Origin: Gp7-AA10 sp041483175
Lineage (GTDB): Bacteria; Acidobacteriota; Thermoanaerobaculia; Gp7-AA8
Assembly: GCA_041483175.1 (NCBI GenBank)
Contig: JBGPFD010000023.1
Location: forward strand, 1-25,920
Length of the DNA: 25,920 nucleotides
Direction of reading: 5' to 3'
In this document: positions 13,848-22,524 of the stretch, one piece after another
Layout of the letters: each line of letters opens with the position of its first letter
Position numbering within the stretch: position 1 is the first letter of the stretch
Translations under genes and position numbers: made by a program
Notes under the pieces: model-generated
Seen by the model: the letters and a program-made list of their open reading frames with translations, nothing else
Told to the model about the DNA's origin: nothing
Database searches by the model: none

Positions 13848-15403
13848 GCGACCGCCATCAGCGACTTCGCGGTCATCTCCGCCGGCTGCCGGATGCCGAG
13901 AATGGCCAGCATCGTCGGCGCGACGTTCTCCAGCGCGCCGCCGTCGCGAAGCTTGCCGAATCGCTCCTTCGGATCGAAAAGGATGAGCGGCACGGGATTG
14001 GTGGTGTGCGCCGTGTGCGGCTGGCCTGTCTTCTCGTCGAACATAAATTCGCAGTTGCCGTGATCGGCGGTGATCAGGGCCACGCCCTCGATCTTCGCCA
14101 CGGCGTCGAGAATCCTGCCGATGGCCTCGTCGGTGGCCTCGACCGCCCTGACCGCCGCCTCCATGACGCCTGTGTGCCCGACCATGTCGGGATTGGCGAT
14201 GTTCAGGATGATCACGTCGTAACTCCGCTTCCCGATCTCCTGCACCACGCGATTCGCCAGTTCGGGGAGCGACATCTCGGGCTTCAGGTCGTAGGTAGCC
14301 ACCTTCGGCGAGGGGATCAGCACGCGATCCTCGCCGGGCGACTGCTTGTCGGATCCTCCGTTAAAGAAAAACGTCACGTGCGCGTACTTCTCTGTCTCCG
14401 CGATGCGCAACTGCTTGAGGCCGGCATGCGACAGCACTTCCCCGAGGTGGTTCTTCACTTCCACCGGCTGGAAAAGCACCGGCAAATTAAAATCTTCACG
14501 ATATTGATTCATTGTAATAAGTGATATTTTTGGACGGACCGGCCGCGGGAAGCCGGTGAAATCGTCGTCTTTGAATGCAGTGACGATCTGCCGCATACGG
14601 TCCGCGCGGAAGTTGAAGAACAACAGCGCGTCGCCGTCTTCGACGCGCCCGAGGTGCGCACCCTCCGTGGTCAGAACGGAGATCGGCTCCATGAATTCGT
14701 CGGTGACGCCCTGCTCGTAAAACCGGCGAACGGTCTCGATTGGATCCTTCGTTTCCGTGCCGACACCGAGGGTCATCAGATCGTACCCGCGCTGGACACG
14801 CTCCCAACGCTTGTCGCGATCCATTGTGTAATAGCGGCCGATGATCGTCGCCAGGTGCGCTCGTGGCTTGTCTTTGATGAAGGCGCGCAGCTCTTCGAGA
14901 TAGCGCTCGGCCGATTTCGGCGGCGTATCGCGGCCGTCGAGAATCGCGTGCACGAAGACGTCTTTCGCGCCGAGCGCCAGCGCCGCGTCGATCAGCCCGT
15001 GGAGGTGAAGCTGCAGTGAGTGCACGCCGCCATCGGAGAGAAGACCGGCAAAATGGATGGCTCGGCTCTTCTTGACGGCATCGACGAGCGCGCGATTCGT
15101 GCGCAGCTCGCCGCGATCGACGGCCTTGCTGATGCGCATGATGTCCTGATCGACGATCCGTCCCGCCCCGATGTTCAGGTGTCCGACCTCGGAGTTGCCC
15201 ATCTGCCCCGCCGGCAAACCGACCGCGTTGCCCGACGCGTCGAGCGTCGCCCAGGAGGCATTGCGAAAGAGTTGATCAAACCGCGGCGTCCGCGCCTGCG
15301 CGATGGCGTTCCATTCGCGTTCCTTGCGGCAGCCGAATCCGTCGAGGACGATGAGGATCAGAAACGGGCGAGATGGTGGCACGTCGGCGCGGGACGATAT
15401 CAA
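13844..15403 (-). CDS. gpmI: 2,3-bisphosphoglycerate-independent phosphoglycerate mutase
   Basis: A 519-residue alkaline-phosphatase-superfamily enzyme that interconverts 3- and 2-phosphoglycerate in glycolysis with two Mn ions. Seen motifs are LIVLDGFG, the catalytic Ser in GNSEVGHLNIGAGR (residue 71), LSDGGVHSL, HAILDGRDTPP, FFNFRADRMRQI, NIANPDMVGHTG and ADHGNCE, with HTTNPVPLI near the end. TTG 15403 gives the longest frame; GTG 15382 is an equally plausible start, and neither has a good ribosome site. It overlaps the phosphatase gene by 4 nt. Confidence 0.96.
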   Translation of the reverse strand: MISSRADVPPSRPFLILIVLDGFGCRKEREWNAIAQARTPRFDQLFRNASWATLDASGNAVGLPAGQMGNSEVGHLNIGAGRIVDQDIMRISKAVDRGELRTNRALVDAVKKSRAIHFAGLLSDGGVHSLQLHLHGLIDAALALGAKDVFVHAILDGRDTPPKSAERYLEELRAFIKDKPRAHLATIIGRYYTMDRDKRWERVQRGYDLMTLGVGTETKDPIETVRRFYEQGVTDEFMEPISVLTTEGAHLGRVEDGDALLFFNFRADRMRQIVTAFKDDDFTGFPRPVRPKISLITMNQYREDFNLPVLFQPVEVKNHLGEVLSHAGLKQLRIAETEKYAHVTFFFNGGSDKQSPGEDRVLIPSPKVATYDLKPEMSLPELANRVVQEIGKRSYDVIILNIANPDMVGHTGVMEAAVRAVEATDEAIGRILDAVAKIEGVALITADHGNCEFMFDEKTGQPHTAHTTNPVPLILFDPKERFGKLRDGGALENVAPTMLAILGIRQPAEMTAKSLMAVA

Positions 15404-15407
15404 AAGC

Positions 15408-15484
15408 GAACGATGAACGCGGAACGATGAACGATGAACGCGCCCGCCATCAGTTCATCGCACATCGTTAATCGTTCATCGTTC
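15408..15484. repeat. Inverted repeat of GAACGAT/GAAC words
   Basis: The left arm (15408-15439) is made of repeated GAACGATGAAC words and the right arm (15453-15484) of their complements, forming a potential ~30-bp imperfect hairpin. The right arm overlaps the DUF4177 stop codon, and the hairpin fills the gap before gpmI. In design it resembles the AT-rich element at 1367-1433. Confidence 0.75.
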
Positions 15485-15674
15485 ACGACGACGCTTTCTC
15501 CCTCTTGAACACCATCCCGATATGGTCCGTCGCGCCGGTTTTGAAATTGATCGAGGTGATGCTGACCAGTTCCCATCCGTCGTCGCCGAGGCGGTTGAGC
15601 TCTTCAGCGCGGCGAGGATCCATCGAATAGTTTTCCGATCGGACGTTGATGATCTTGTATTCCCAGGTCTTCAT
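15483..15674 (-). CDS. DUF4177 domain protein
   Basis: A 63-residue protein with the DUF4177 pattern: MKTWEYKIINV at the start, then LNRLGDDGWELVSI, then FKREK at the end. The family is small and of unknown function. The ATG at 15674 has a strong GGGAGGGG ribosome site 7 nt upstream; longer upstream frames are shadows of the GDPD gene. It is followed on the same strand by the hairpin repeat and gpmI. Confidence 0.8.
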   Translation of the reverse strand: MKTWEYKIINVRSENYSMDPRRAEELNRLGDDGWELVSITSINFKTGATDHIGMVFKREKASS

Positions 15675-15733
15675 GGCCGCGCCCCTCCCGTGGTGCTGAA
15701 TTGGTAGGCCCGAAAGTGTAGCATGCACAAGCG

Positions 15734-16402
15734 TTACAGGGTTTGGGCACGCCAGGCGACAGCCGCTGCAGGGTCGTCGGTGATCACACCGTCGCAGCCA
15801 GCGGTCAGGAGGCGATCCCAGTCGCGCCGGCGGTTCGCCGTCCACGGCACGACGGCGATGCCTGCACCGTGCAGGCCGCCGACGAGCGCGGCGTCGACGT
15901 GATGGTGATCGGGAAAGCACCACGTGGCGCCGAGCCGCCGCGCGTACTCCGGCAAATCGACGATAACTCCCGAAACCGTGAGCCCGAGCGGAAAGGAGAC
16001 CTTCCGCCGTGCCAGCTCAGCGATCAGTGCGTGATCGAACGAGGCGACGACGATCTCCGGCCAGGCGCCGACTTCCGCGATCAGCGTCTCTTCCCACCCG
16101 CCGCGTTTCACCTCCAGAACCATCCGCGCCTTTCCGGCAATTTGGGAAAGATCGCGCAACGGCTGCGGCGTCAATCCGAGCCGCCGCAGCTCACCGGAGG
16201 AGAGCGACTCGACCGGGTCGCCACGCACCTCATCATCGTGGTAGAGAATGCCCATGCCGTCCGAGAGGAGCCGCAGATCCGTCTCGAATCCGTCCGCCCC
16301 TTCCCGTAGCGCCTGCTCGAACGAGGCGACCGTATTCTCCGGCCGCCGCCGTGGACTGCCGCGATGCCCGAAGATCCAAAAGTGACGCAGTTCACCGCTC
16401 AT
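15734..16402 (-). CDS. Glycerophosphodiester phosphodiesterase
   Basis: A 222-residue TIM-barrel GDPD-family enzyme that hydrolyses glycerophosphodiesters to glycerol-3-phosphate and an alcohol. It has GHRGSPRRRPENT (catalytic His and phosphate binding), FETDLRLLSDG (metal Glu/Asp), YHDDEV (second His), LEVKRGG and the C-terminal GVITDDP. There is no signal peptide, so probably cytoplasmic. It is divergent from the response-regulator gene with a 57-nt gap. Confidence 0.92.
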   Translation of the reverse strand: MSGELRHFWIFGHRGSPRRRPENTVASFEQALREGADGFETDLRLLSDGMGILYHDDEVRGDPVESLSSGELRRLGLTPQPLRDLSQIAGKARMVLEVKRGGWEETLIAEVGAWPEIVVASFDHALIAELARRKVSFPLGLTVSGVIVDLPEYARRLGATWCFPDHHHVDAALVGGLHGAGIAVVPWTANRRRDWDRLLTAGCDGVITDDPAAAVAWRAQTL

Positions 16403-16459
16403 ATGCGCACAACTCCGTTCTTCTGCTAGAGTTGAGGAAACAAATCGGAGTACGAATTC

Positions 16460-17845
16460 ATGGCCAAGCGAATCCTCCTGGCAGATGACAGCATCACCAT
16501 TCAGAAGGTCGTCGAGCTAACCTTCTCCGACGGGGACTACGAGGTCACCGCCGTGAATAACGGCAACAAAGCCATCCAGAAGCTGTCCGAGATGCGTCCC
16601 GACATCATTCTGTCCGACATCATCATGCCGGAAAAGAACGGATACGAGGTCTGCGAGTACGTCAAATCGCATCCGGAGTTCCGCAACATCCCCGTCATCC
16701 TCCTCACCGGAACCTTCGAGCCGTTCGATCCGGACCGCGCCGACAAGGCAGGATGTGACGCGGTGGTCACGAAACCCTTCGAATCGCAGAGCCTCATTCA
16801 CAAGGTCGAGGAGCTGATCGAGCACGCAAAGTCGCAGGCTCCGACCGGGCCGGTCGAGGCATTCGCCCCGGAAGCGCCGGTGCCGCCACCAGCGCTACCC
16901 GATGCGTTCGCCACCGGCACGTTCCAGTCGCACGGCGAAGTATTCGCAGGCGCCGGAACGGCGTCGCCAGCGGCTCCGGCCACGGAAACACCCTTTGATC
17001 AACCGCCGCCGGCAGGCGAGACGCGCGCCTTCCCGCGCATGAGCTTCGACGATCTGAAGCGGATGTCCAACGAGCCGCCCACCCCGCCACCGCCCGCCCC
17101 GGAGCCTGCATCGCCGTGGGATCAGCCGGCGCCGGCGGGAGCCGAGACGCGGGCCTTCCCGCGCATGAGCTTCGAGGATCTGAAAAAAGCGGCGAGCGAG
17201 CCGCCCACGCCACCGCCCGTCGCGCCGCCGCCACCGCCGACGGAATCGACATCGCCGTGGGACGAACCGCCGGCGACCGGCGGAGCGACGCGCGCATTTC
17301 CGCGCATGAGTCTCGATGATCTGGACAAAGCGCCCAGCCAGCCTCCTCCGCCACCAAGCTCGCCGGAACCGTCGCCGTGGGATTCGGGCCCCCGCGCTAC
17401 TTCCGGGGCCGCAGAAACGCCGCCGTCTCCCGCCGAGTCGCTGCCATGGGGCGAGCAGGCCGGCGGTTTTTCCGGTGAGACGCGCGCGTTCCCGCGCATG
17501 ACGTTCGACGATCTCGGGAAAGCGGCCAGCCAGGCTCCTGCGATGCCCGAGCCACCGCCGGAACCTCCATCGTGGCCCGCTCGCAAAGAAGCGGCCGCAC
17601 CGTCCGCGCCGGCGATGGAAGAGCTGGAGTTCAAGCACGAGCCGGAAGCGAAAGCGCCCGACGCGCCCGCGCAGCCGGCAGCCGCGGCACCGGGCGAGCT
17701 GACCGACGATCAGATCGACCGCATCGCGCGGCGGGTTGTGCAGCTCATGTCGGAGCAGGTCGTCAAGAACATCGCCTGGGAAGTGATCCCCGATCTCGCC
17801 GAGACGGTGGTGAAGGAGCGGATCCGCCAGCTCGAGTCCGAGTGA
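16460..17845 (+). CDS. Response regulator with Pro-rich repeat region and C-terminal helical domain
   Basis: The 461-residue product has an N-terminal receiver domain (about 1-125; D9/D10, phospho-acceptor D53 in LSDIIMP, K105). There is no DNA-binding output domain. A long Pro/Ala-rich region (about 130-410) contains four copies of a TRAFPRM-(S/T)-(F/L)-(D/E)-D-L motif at residues 188-199, 230-241, 277-288 and 341-352, the first three each followed by an SPWD tetrapeptide and the last preceded by LPWG. A conserved helical C-terminus (about 413-461; DDQIDRIARRVVQLM...AWEVIPDLAETVVKERI) follows. Similar receiver-linker-helix proteins occur in Acidobacteria and delta-proteobacteria. The start is ATG 16460 with GGAG 9 nt upstream. 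The repeats may be docking motifs. The stop overlaps the cobalamin adenosyltransferase GTG. Confidence 0.85.
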   Translation: MAKRILLADDSITIQKVVELTFSDGDYEVTAVNNGNKAIQKLSEMRPDIILSDIIMPEKNGYEVCEYVKSHPEFRNIPVILLTGTFEPFDPDRADKAGCDAVVTKPFESQSLIHKVEELIEHAKSQAPTGPVEAFAPEAPVPPPALPDAFATGTFQSHGEVFAGAGTASPAAPATETPFDQPPPAGETRAFPRMSFDDLKRMSNEPPTPPPPAPEPASPWDQPAPAGAETRAFPRMSFEDLKKAASEPPTPPPVAPPPPPTESTSPWDEPPATGGATRAFPRMSLDDLDKAPSQPPPPPSSPEPSPWDSGPRATSGAAETPPSPAESLPWGEQAGGFSGETRAFPRMTFDDLGKAASQAPAMPEPPPEPPSWPARKEAAAPSAPAMEELEFKHEPEAKAPDAPAQPAAAAPGELTDDQIDRIARRVVQLMSEQVVKNIAWEVIPDLAETVVKERIRQLESE

Positions 17846-18387
17846 AGATCTACACGCGGACCGGCGATGCTGGCGAAACGTCTCTGTTCGGCGGCAGCCG
17901 GGTTCCGAAAGACGATCCGCGCATCGAAGCCTACGGCACGATCGACGAGTTGAATTCCTGCCTCGGTGCGGCTCGCGCGAGCTGGCCTTCGTCGCCCATC
18001 GACGCGCAGCTTCATGACGTGCAATCCGATCTGTTCGCCATCGGCGCGTATCTCGCCTCTCCCGGATCGGATCGATTTCATGGCGTCAGCGCATCGCGCG
18101 TCGACGGCCTCGAGCGCGCCATCGACGCGATGGATGCGCAGCTCCCGGAACTGAAGCAGTTCGTTGTTCCGGGAGGATCGCCCGCCGCCGCGCAGCTTCA
18201 CGTGGCGCGCACCGTCTGCCGCCGCGCCGAGCGGCGGGTCATCGCACTCGGCGAATCATCGGCCGCGATGCGCATCACCATGACCTACCTCAATCGCCTT
18301 TCGGACTACCTCTTCGTCGCCGCCCGATTCGCGAATCTGCGGCACGGCATCGAGGATGTGCCGTGGAAGCAGGGCGCTAAACCGTAG
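17842..18387 (+). CDS. Cob(I)yrinic acid a,c-diamide (cobalamin) adenosyltransferase, PduO type
   Basis: A 181-residue protein with the PduO/MMAB family start KIYTRTGDAGETSLFGGSRVPKDDPRIEAYGTIDELNS (ATP-binding residues) and the C-terminal TYLNRLSDYLFVAAR motif. It transfers adenosyl from ATP to cob(I)alamin to make coenzyme B12. The start is GTG 17842 inside the stop of the response-regulator gene. A longer frame from 17572 would run through that gene and is rejected. No other B12 gene is in the window. Confidence 0.93.
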   Translation: MKIYTRTGDAGETSLFGGSRVPKDDPRIEAYGTIDELNSCLGAARASWPSSPIDAQLHDVQSDLFAIGAYLASPGSDRFHGVSASRVDGLERAIDAMDAQLPELKQFVVPGGSPAAAQLHVARTVCRRAERRVIALGESSAAMRITMTYLNRLSDYLFVAARFANLRHGIEDVPWKQGAKP

Positions 18388-18395
18388 GGCCCCGC

Positions 18396-18500
18396 TGTCA
18401 CCCCGAGCGCCAGCGAGGGGCCTGGAGGCGTGGGCGGCGCGATCGTTCGCCTTCATGCGCCCGCCATTCCCAAGGCGCCTCGCTTACGCTCGGCGTGACA
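18396..18500. repeat. Long inverted repeat, TGTCACCCCGAGCG type
   Basis: 23-bp arms at 18396-18418 and 18478-18500 are complementary at 20 of 23 positions (TGTCACcCCGAGCGccAGCG against TGTCACgCCGAGCGtaAGCG) around a ~59-nt spacer. The sequence is of the dispersed TGTCATCC(C/T)GAGCG type found in many genomes. It lies between two convergent genes and may act as a bidirectional terminator. Confidence 0.75.
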
Positions 18501-18509
18501 TCCAACAAA

Positions 18510-19415
18510 CTAACTCGGTGCCGGCGCGAGCCGCCGCGGCGGGCGAACCGCCGAATTCCGCCACGCCGACCACCAGAGATCGCGCAGCAGTGACGCTCCG
18601 GCCGCGAGACGAGCGGCGGTGAAATCTCTCGCCGGTGCCGACACGGGGCGGAAGATGTCGAAGCCGCCGTCGCGATCGATGCGATAGAGCGGTTCGACGA
18701 GCGCGTTCGAGGCGCGGATGAGTTCCACCGCCGCCGCGAAATAGTTGGAGCGCAGTTTCGGAGGATCCAATCGCGGCGTGACATCCTCGCGCGTGATGGC
18801 GTGCGATACGAACGCCGTCTCAAATCGCTCGTGCGCCTGGCAATCAATCGGATAGGCGTTCGGATTCGGAAGAATCCACCCGTTGTAGTTGATCGTAGTG
18901 TGCTGCGGATTCGCCGCGTCCGCGGCGTAATGCCCGAGGATGCCAGCGACGTAGACGATTGCATGCTCGATCGCGGCGCGCTCGGGCGAGCCGGGGGCGG
19001 AAAATCGCCATCGCCGGAACTGGTTCGTGAGCAGTTCCGATAGCTCGGCGATGCGCCACGGGAGAAAGCCCGCCGATTCGACGTTGATGCCGTAGCGACG
19101 CAGCGTTCCCGAATCAGCGAGCAGGGCGATGAACTTGTATCGGTTCGGCGGGAGATCGAAATGCGAAACGGTTTCGTAATCGAGGAAGTGATCGGGGGGA
19201 TTGACTCCATCCGACGACTCGCCGGCGCCGCGCCAGCGGTCGGGATCGGGTCCGAGGTAAATCAACTCCGGATACGACTTATAAAAGAAAATCGGCATGT
19301 CGGTCGGCAGACCGAACGTCGCGGCCTCGCTGGAGAGCAAGTGCCCTTTTTCTCCCCATCCGAAGCTGCAGAGCGGAACGAAAAGAAGCGCGACGCAAAG
19401 ACCGATTCGTTTCAC
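18510..19415 (-). CDS. Secreted zinc hydrolase of the S1/P1 nuclease / phospholipase C fold
   Basis: The 301-residue product has a Sec signal (about residues 1-18, ending CSFG) and a mature sequence starting WGEKGH. The N-terminal Trp and the His that follows are typical zinc ligands of the S1/P1 nuclease and zinc phospholipase C fold. DHFLDYE and GHYAADAANPQHTT supply further His/Asp ligands. The substrate (single-stranded nucleic acid or phospholipid) cannot be told. The start is GTG 19415; a TACAAT box only 8 nt upstream suggests a very short or absent leader. Confidence 0.8.
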   Translation of the reverse strand: MKRIGLCVALLFVPLCSFGWGEKGHLLSSEAATFGLPTDMPIFFYKSYPELIYLGPDPDRWRGAGESSDGVNPPDHFLDYETVSHFDLPPNRYKFIALLADSGTLRRYGINVESAGFLPWRIAELSELLTNQFRRWRFSAPGSPERAAIEHAIVYVAGILGHYAADAANPQHTTINYNGWILPNPNAYPIDCQAHERFETAFVSHAITREDVTPRLDPPKLRSNYFAAAVELIRASNALVEPLYRIDRDGGFDIFRPVSAPARDFTAARLAAGASLLRDLWWSAWRNSAVRPPRRLAPAPS

Positions 19416-19423
19416 GGCCGCCG

Positions 19424-19443
19424 ATTGTACCGTCTGCTATGAT
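19424..19443. promoter_or_regulatory. Divergent -10 boxes between the two secreted-protein genes
   Basis: TACAAT on the minus strand (19424-19429) faces the S1/P1-like gene, and TATGAT on the plus strand (19438-19443) faces the 955-residue protein gene. Good -35 boxes are not visible for either, so activator dependence or another sigma factor is possible. Confidence 0.35.
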
Positions 19444-19475
19444 CCGCCGACCCACTCCACCCGGAGGAGATCACC

Positions 19476-22343
19476 ATGCGCCGTTGGATCGCCCTCGTCC
19501 CTCCTCTCTCGCTTGCATTCCTTCTGTTCGCGACCCCCGCTGCTGCGCAACGCATCAGAGGGGGCATCGCCCACGACTCGGTAAAGGCGATCGCGCCGAA
19601 CGACTCGTTTGGCCTGGTGTTTCCAACGACGCCGGTGAACACCACGTCGATTCAGGATTGTTACTACGACTGCTTCTATGTGAACACTCCAGACAACTGC
19701 AACGGTACCGGCTCGATTACACTGCAGAAGTCCCTCGCGCCTCCTTTTTCGGTGACCAACCTGCGCAAAGGAATCGCGGGATCCGGGTGCAGTGGAACTC
19801 CGGTCACTCTTCCCCTCACTCTGCAGCCCGGCGAATGGCTTCTGCAGGATTTCGTTTTCAAACCGACGGCGCCGGGATCGTTCCAGGACACGTACGTTTA
19901 CAACATGAATGGCAGCCAATTCACATGGCTCTTGTCCGGCGCCACGCCGTCAACCGCGCCACAAATCCTCTCCTTCGCGGCGACTCCATCGACCATTCGC
20001 GCCGGCCAAAGCGCGACGTTGTCATGGAACACCACAGCCTCGCGGACTGACAGCGTGTTCATCGATCACGGGGTTCAGGGAAATGGGCCGTCGGGCTCAG
20101 CCACCGTCACTCCCTCCGCCACGACGACGTACACGCTGACCGCGATCAGCTCGAGTTCGATGCTTTCCGCGACCGCCACGACAACGGTCACCGTCATCAC
20201 GACGCCGACAGTCGTGGTGAGCTCCTTCCCGTCGGCGATGCTGCAGCAGCAAGGCGTTGGCGGGGCGACGACGAGCTTCACGCTGACCAACGCCGGTGGC
20301 TCCGCCACCACGATCACGCTCTCGCAGAGCGGGACCTTCTTCACGCAAGGCCCGACCTCGTTCACGCTCGGTCCCGGCGCCAGTCAAGTGGTGACCGTGA
20401 CCGGATCTGCACAATCGAGCGGCGCATTCCAGGGGACTTCAATTCCGTCAGGCAACGGGGTCACGAGCGGCCTGCAGATTCCGATCAAACTCCTGTCTGC
20501 GGCGCCGCCTGCCGGGACGGCGATCGCGAAACCGACGACCAATCGCGTCGACGTCACTTCGCCCACCGGAACGGTCAGTTTCAAGAACAGCGGAAGCGCG
20601 ACATTGACGGGCATCCTCGTTTCCGACGTGCCGTGGATCACGCCGCAGAGCGGAATCATCACCATTCCCGCGGGCTCGACGGTGTCGTTTTCGTTCACTA
20701 TCGATCGTTCGAAGCGCACCGACGCCGATGCGCTCGTCGGCTCGGTGTCGGGCAATCTCTCGCTCGTTTACCTCAGTGGCGCATCGGGAAAGATCGGCGC
20801 GCTCGATACCAACACGCCATCCGTCAGCCTGGTCACTGTGGTCGACACGGTGCAGCTTACGGTGTCGAGCGGGACGGCGCCACCGCCACTCGCTCCAGGC
20901 GAGATCGCGCTGTTCGTTCCCGGCGCCGGGCATATCACCGGCACTGTCGGCACGTTCATCTCCGATGTGTCCGTGCTGAACCCATCGGGCAATGCGGCGC
21001 TCACGGACGTCCGATTCTTCTTCACGCCGACCGCCGCGGGCAGCCCGCAGAAATCGACCACGCTGCCGCCGGTTGGCGGCGTGAGCGTAGCTCTTGCCGA
21101 TGTGGTGAAGAGCGTCTTCGGCAGCGACAGCCAGGTCGGCAGTCTGCAGATTCGCTCCGCCTCCGCCGACAAGCTGTCCGTGAGCACGAACATCATCAAC
21201 TCCAGCAACCCGGCCGGCACATACGGCACTGCAATTCCGACCTTCCGCTCCGACCGCGCCGTCGGCGCCGGCGAACGGATGGTGCTCACTGGGTTGCGTC
21301 AGGATGCGACCGGCCACACGAATCTGTTCATTCAGGAAACGTCAGGCGTGGGCGTCAGCGTGCAGACTGAGTTCCTCGATCAGAACGGAACCACACTCGG
21401 CACACGGCCCGACACCGTGGGGACATTCGCGCTGTCGCAGATCAACAACGCCGTTCCCACTGGCGCCGTTGTGGCGATTCTCACGAATATGAGCTCCGGG
21501 AGCGCGCGGTTCCTGGCGTATGCCACCCCCGTCGATCAGGCCAGCGGCGACAACTGGAGCATCGTCGACTGGTCCCGCCAGTACGGCTATTCCGGAAGCG
21601 ACCCAGTGATCATTCCGGTCGCCGGAGTGCTGCAGGGAGCGAACAACACGTTCTTCCGCACGGACTTGGCGATCACCAACACCGGCTCGGGACAGGCCAG
21701 CGGCACGCTTCGTTTTTATCCGAGGGGAGGCAGCCCTTCGGATCGGCAGATCACGCTCGGCGGTCGCCAAACGGACATCGTCAGCAACGTTATCGGCTCG
21801 CTTTTCAACGCTCCGAGCGGAAGCGTCGGATATCTCTTGTTCACCCCCGCGACCGGAACGTTTGCCATCACCAGCCGCACGTACACCACGGTGGCGGGCC
21901 AGGTAGCGACGTTCGGCACCGGTGTTCCGGCGCTGGCGGCCGCCGGCTCGCTGACGGCCGGCGCGCTGCGCGCGATCGGTTCCCTGGAAGATGCGGCTCT
22001 GGCGACCGTGGTTGCCGCGCGTCCCGCGACGTTCCGGACGAACTTCGGACTTCTGGAAACCAGCGGTCAGAGCGTAACCGTTCGGGTCACGCTTCGCTTC
22101 AACTATCCCGCGGGAACGAAGTTGCAAGCGATCGGCTCCGCGTCGAAGGACTACGTGCTCAGTCCAAACGAATTCCGCCAGCTCGGCCTCGCCGCGGACA
22201 TCCTGGGCGCAAGCCGCAACACGCTCGGTGATCTGCGCGGGCTGGAAGCGGACTTTCAGGTCGTCGGCGGCAACGGCTCGGTCGCCGTCTACACCTCGTC
22301 GACCGACAACGGAACGGGAGACGCCATTCTCCGGACGGAGTGA
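19476..22343 (+). CDS. Large secreted protein with Ig-like domains and a duplicated beta domain
   Basis: The 955-residue product has a Sec signal peptide (about 1-25, AAAQ). A small Cys-containing N-terminal domain (about 50-150) is followed by Ser/Thr-rich Ig-like modules (about 165-245, 250-345, 350-465). The C-terminal half holds two related units beginning near residues 478 (LFVPGAGHITGTVGTFISDVSV) and 710 (IIPVAGVLQGANNTFFRTDLAI), an internal duplication. No catalytic motif or membrane anchor is seen, so a surface or extracellular structural/adhesive role is a guess. A strong GGAGGAG ribosome site precedes ATG 19476. The stop is 2 bp from the left att repeat of the tRNA-Pro element. Confidence 0.85.
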   Translation: MRRWIALVPPLSLAFLLFATPAAAQRIRGGIAHDSVKAIAPNDSFGLVFPTTPVNTTSIQDCYYDCFYVNTPDNCNGTGSITLQKSLAPPFSVTNLRKGIAGSGCSGTPVTLPLTLQPGEWLLQDFVFKPTAPGSFQDTYVYNMNGSQFTWLLSGATPSTAPQILSFAATPSTIRAGQSATLSWNTTASRTDSVFIDHGVQGNGPSGSATVTPSATTTYTLTAISSSSMLSATATTTVTVITTPTVVVSSFPSAMLQQQGVGGATTSFTLTNAGGSATTITLSQSGTFFTQGPTSFTLGPGASQVVTVTGSAQSSGAFQGTSIPSGNGVTSGLQIPIKLLSAAPPAGTAIAKPTTNRVDVTSPTGTVSFKNSGSATLTGILVSDVPWITPQSGIITIPAGSTVSFSFTIDRSKRTDADALVGSVSGNLSLVYLSGASGKIGALDTNTPSVSLVTVVDTVQLTVSSGTAPPPLAPGEIALFVPGAGHITGTVGTFISDVSVLNPSGNAALTDVRFFFTPTAAGSPQKSTTLPPVGGVSVALADVVKSVFGSDSQVGSLQIRSASADKLSVSTNIINSSNPAGTYGTAIPTFRSDRAVGAGERMVLTGLRQDATGHTNLFIQETSGVGVSVQTEFLDQNGTTLGTRPDTVGTFALSQINNAVPTGAVVAILTNMSSGSARFLAYATPVDQASGDNWSIVDWSRQYGYSGSDPVIIPVAGVLQGANNTFFRTDLAITNTGSGQASGTLRFYPRGGSPSDRQITLGGRQTDIVSNVIGSLFNAPSGSVGYLLFTPATGTFAITSRTYTTVAGQVATFGTGVPALAAAGSLTAGALRAIGSLEDAALATVVAARPATFRTNFGLLETSGQSVTVRVTLRFNYPAGTKLQAIGSASKDYVLSPNEFRQLGLAADILGASRNTLGDLRGLEADFQVVGGNGSVAVYTSSTDNGTGDAILRTE

Positions 22344-22345
22344 GC

Positions 22346-22366
22346 TGGTCGGGGCAAGTGGATTTG
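22346..22366. repeat. attL-like copy of the tRNA-Pro 3' end
   Basis: A 21-bp sequence starting TGGTCGGGGCAAGTGGATTT, identical to 24684-24704, which is the 3' end (T-arm, acceptor stem and CCA) of the intact tRNA-Pro gene. No other part of a tRNA is present here. This is the pattern left when an element integrates at a tRNA 3' end. Confidence 0.85.
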
Positions 22367-22524
22367 TATTTCTACGCGCTTCGGTGGCTCAGTAAGTTAC
22401 TGAAAATACGATACGACAGAACCCCCCAAACCTCCACATTCACGCCTTCTAACGACGTATTGGCTACGCAAGAACCACGAAGGTGGCCGAAAGAATCGCG
22501 CGAGCTCGACTGTTCAGCTCCGCA

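Noticed and set aside
17572..17841. 90-codon extension of the cobalamin adenosyltransferase
   Set aside because: It overlaps the response-regulator coding sequence; the family starts at (M/V)KIYTRTGD, matching GTG 17842.
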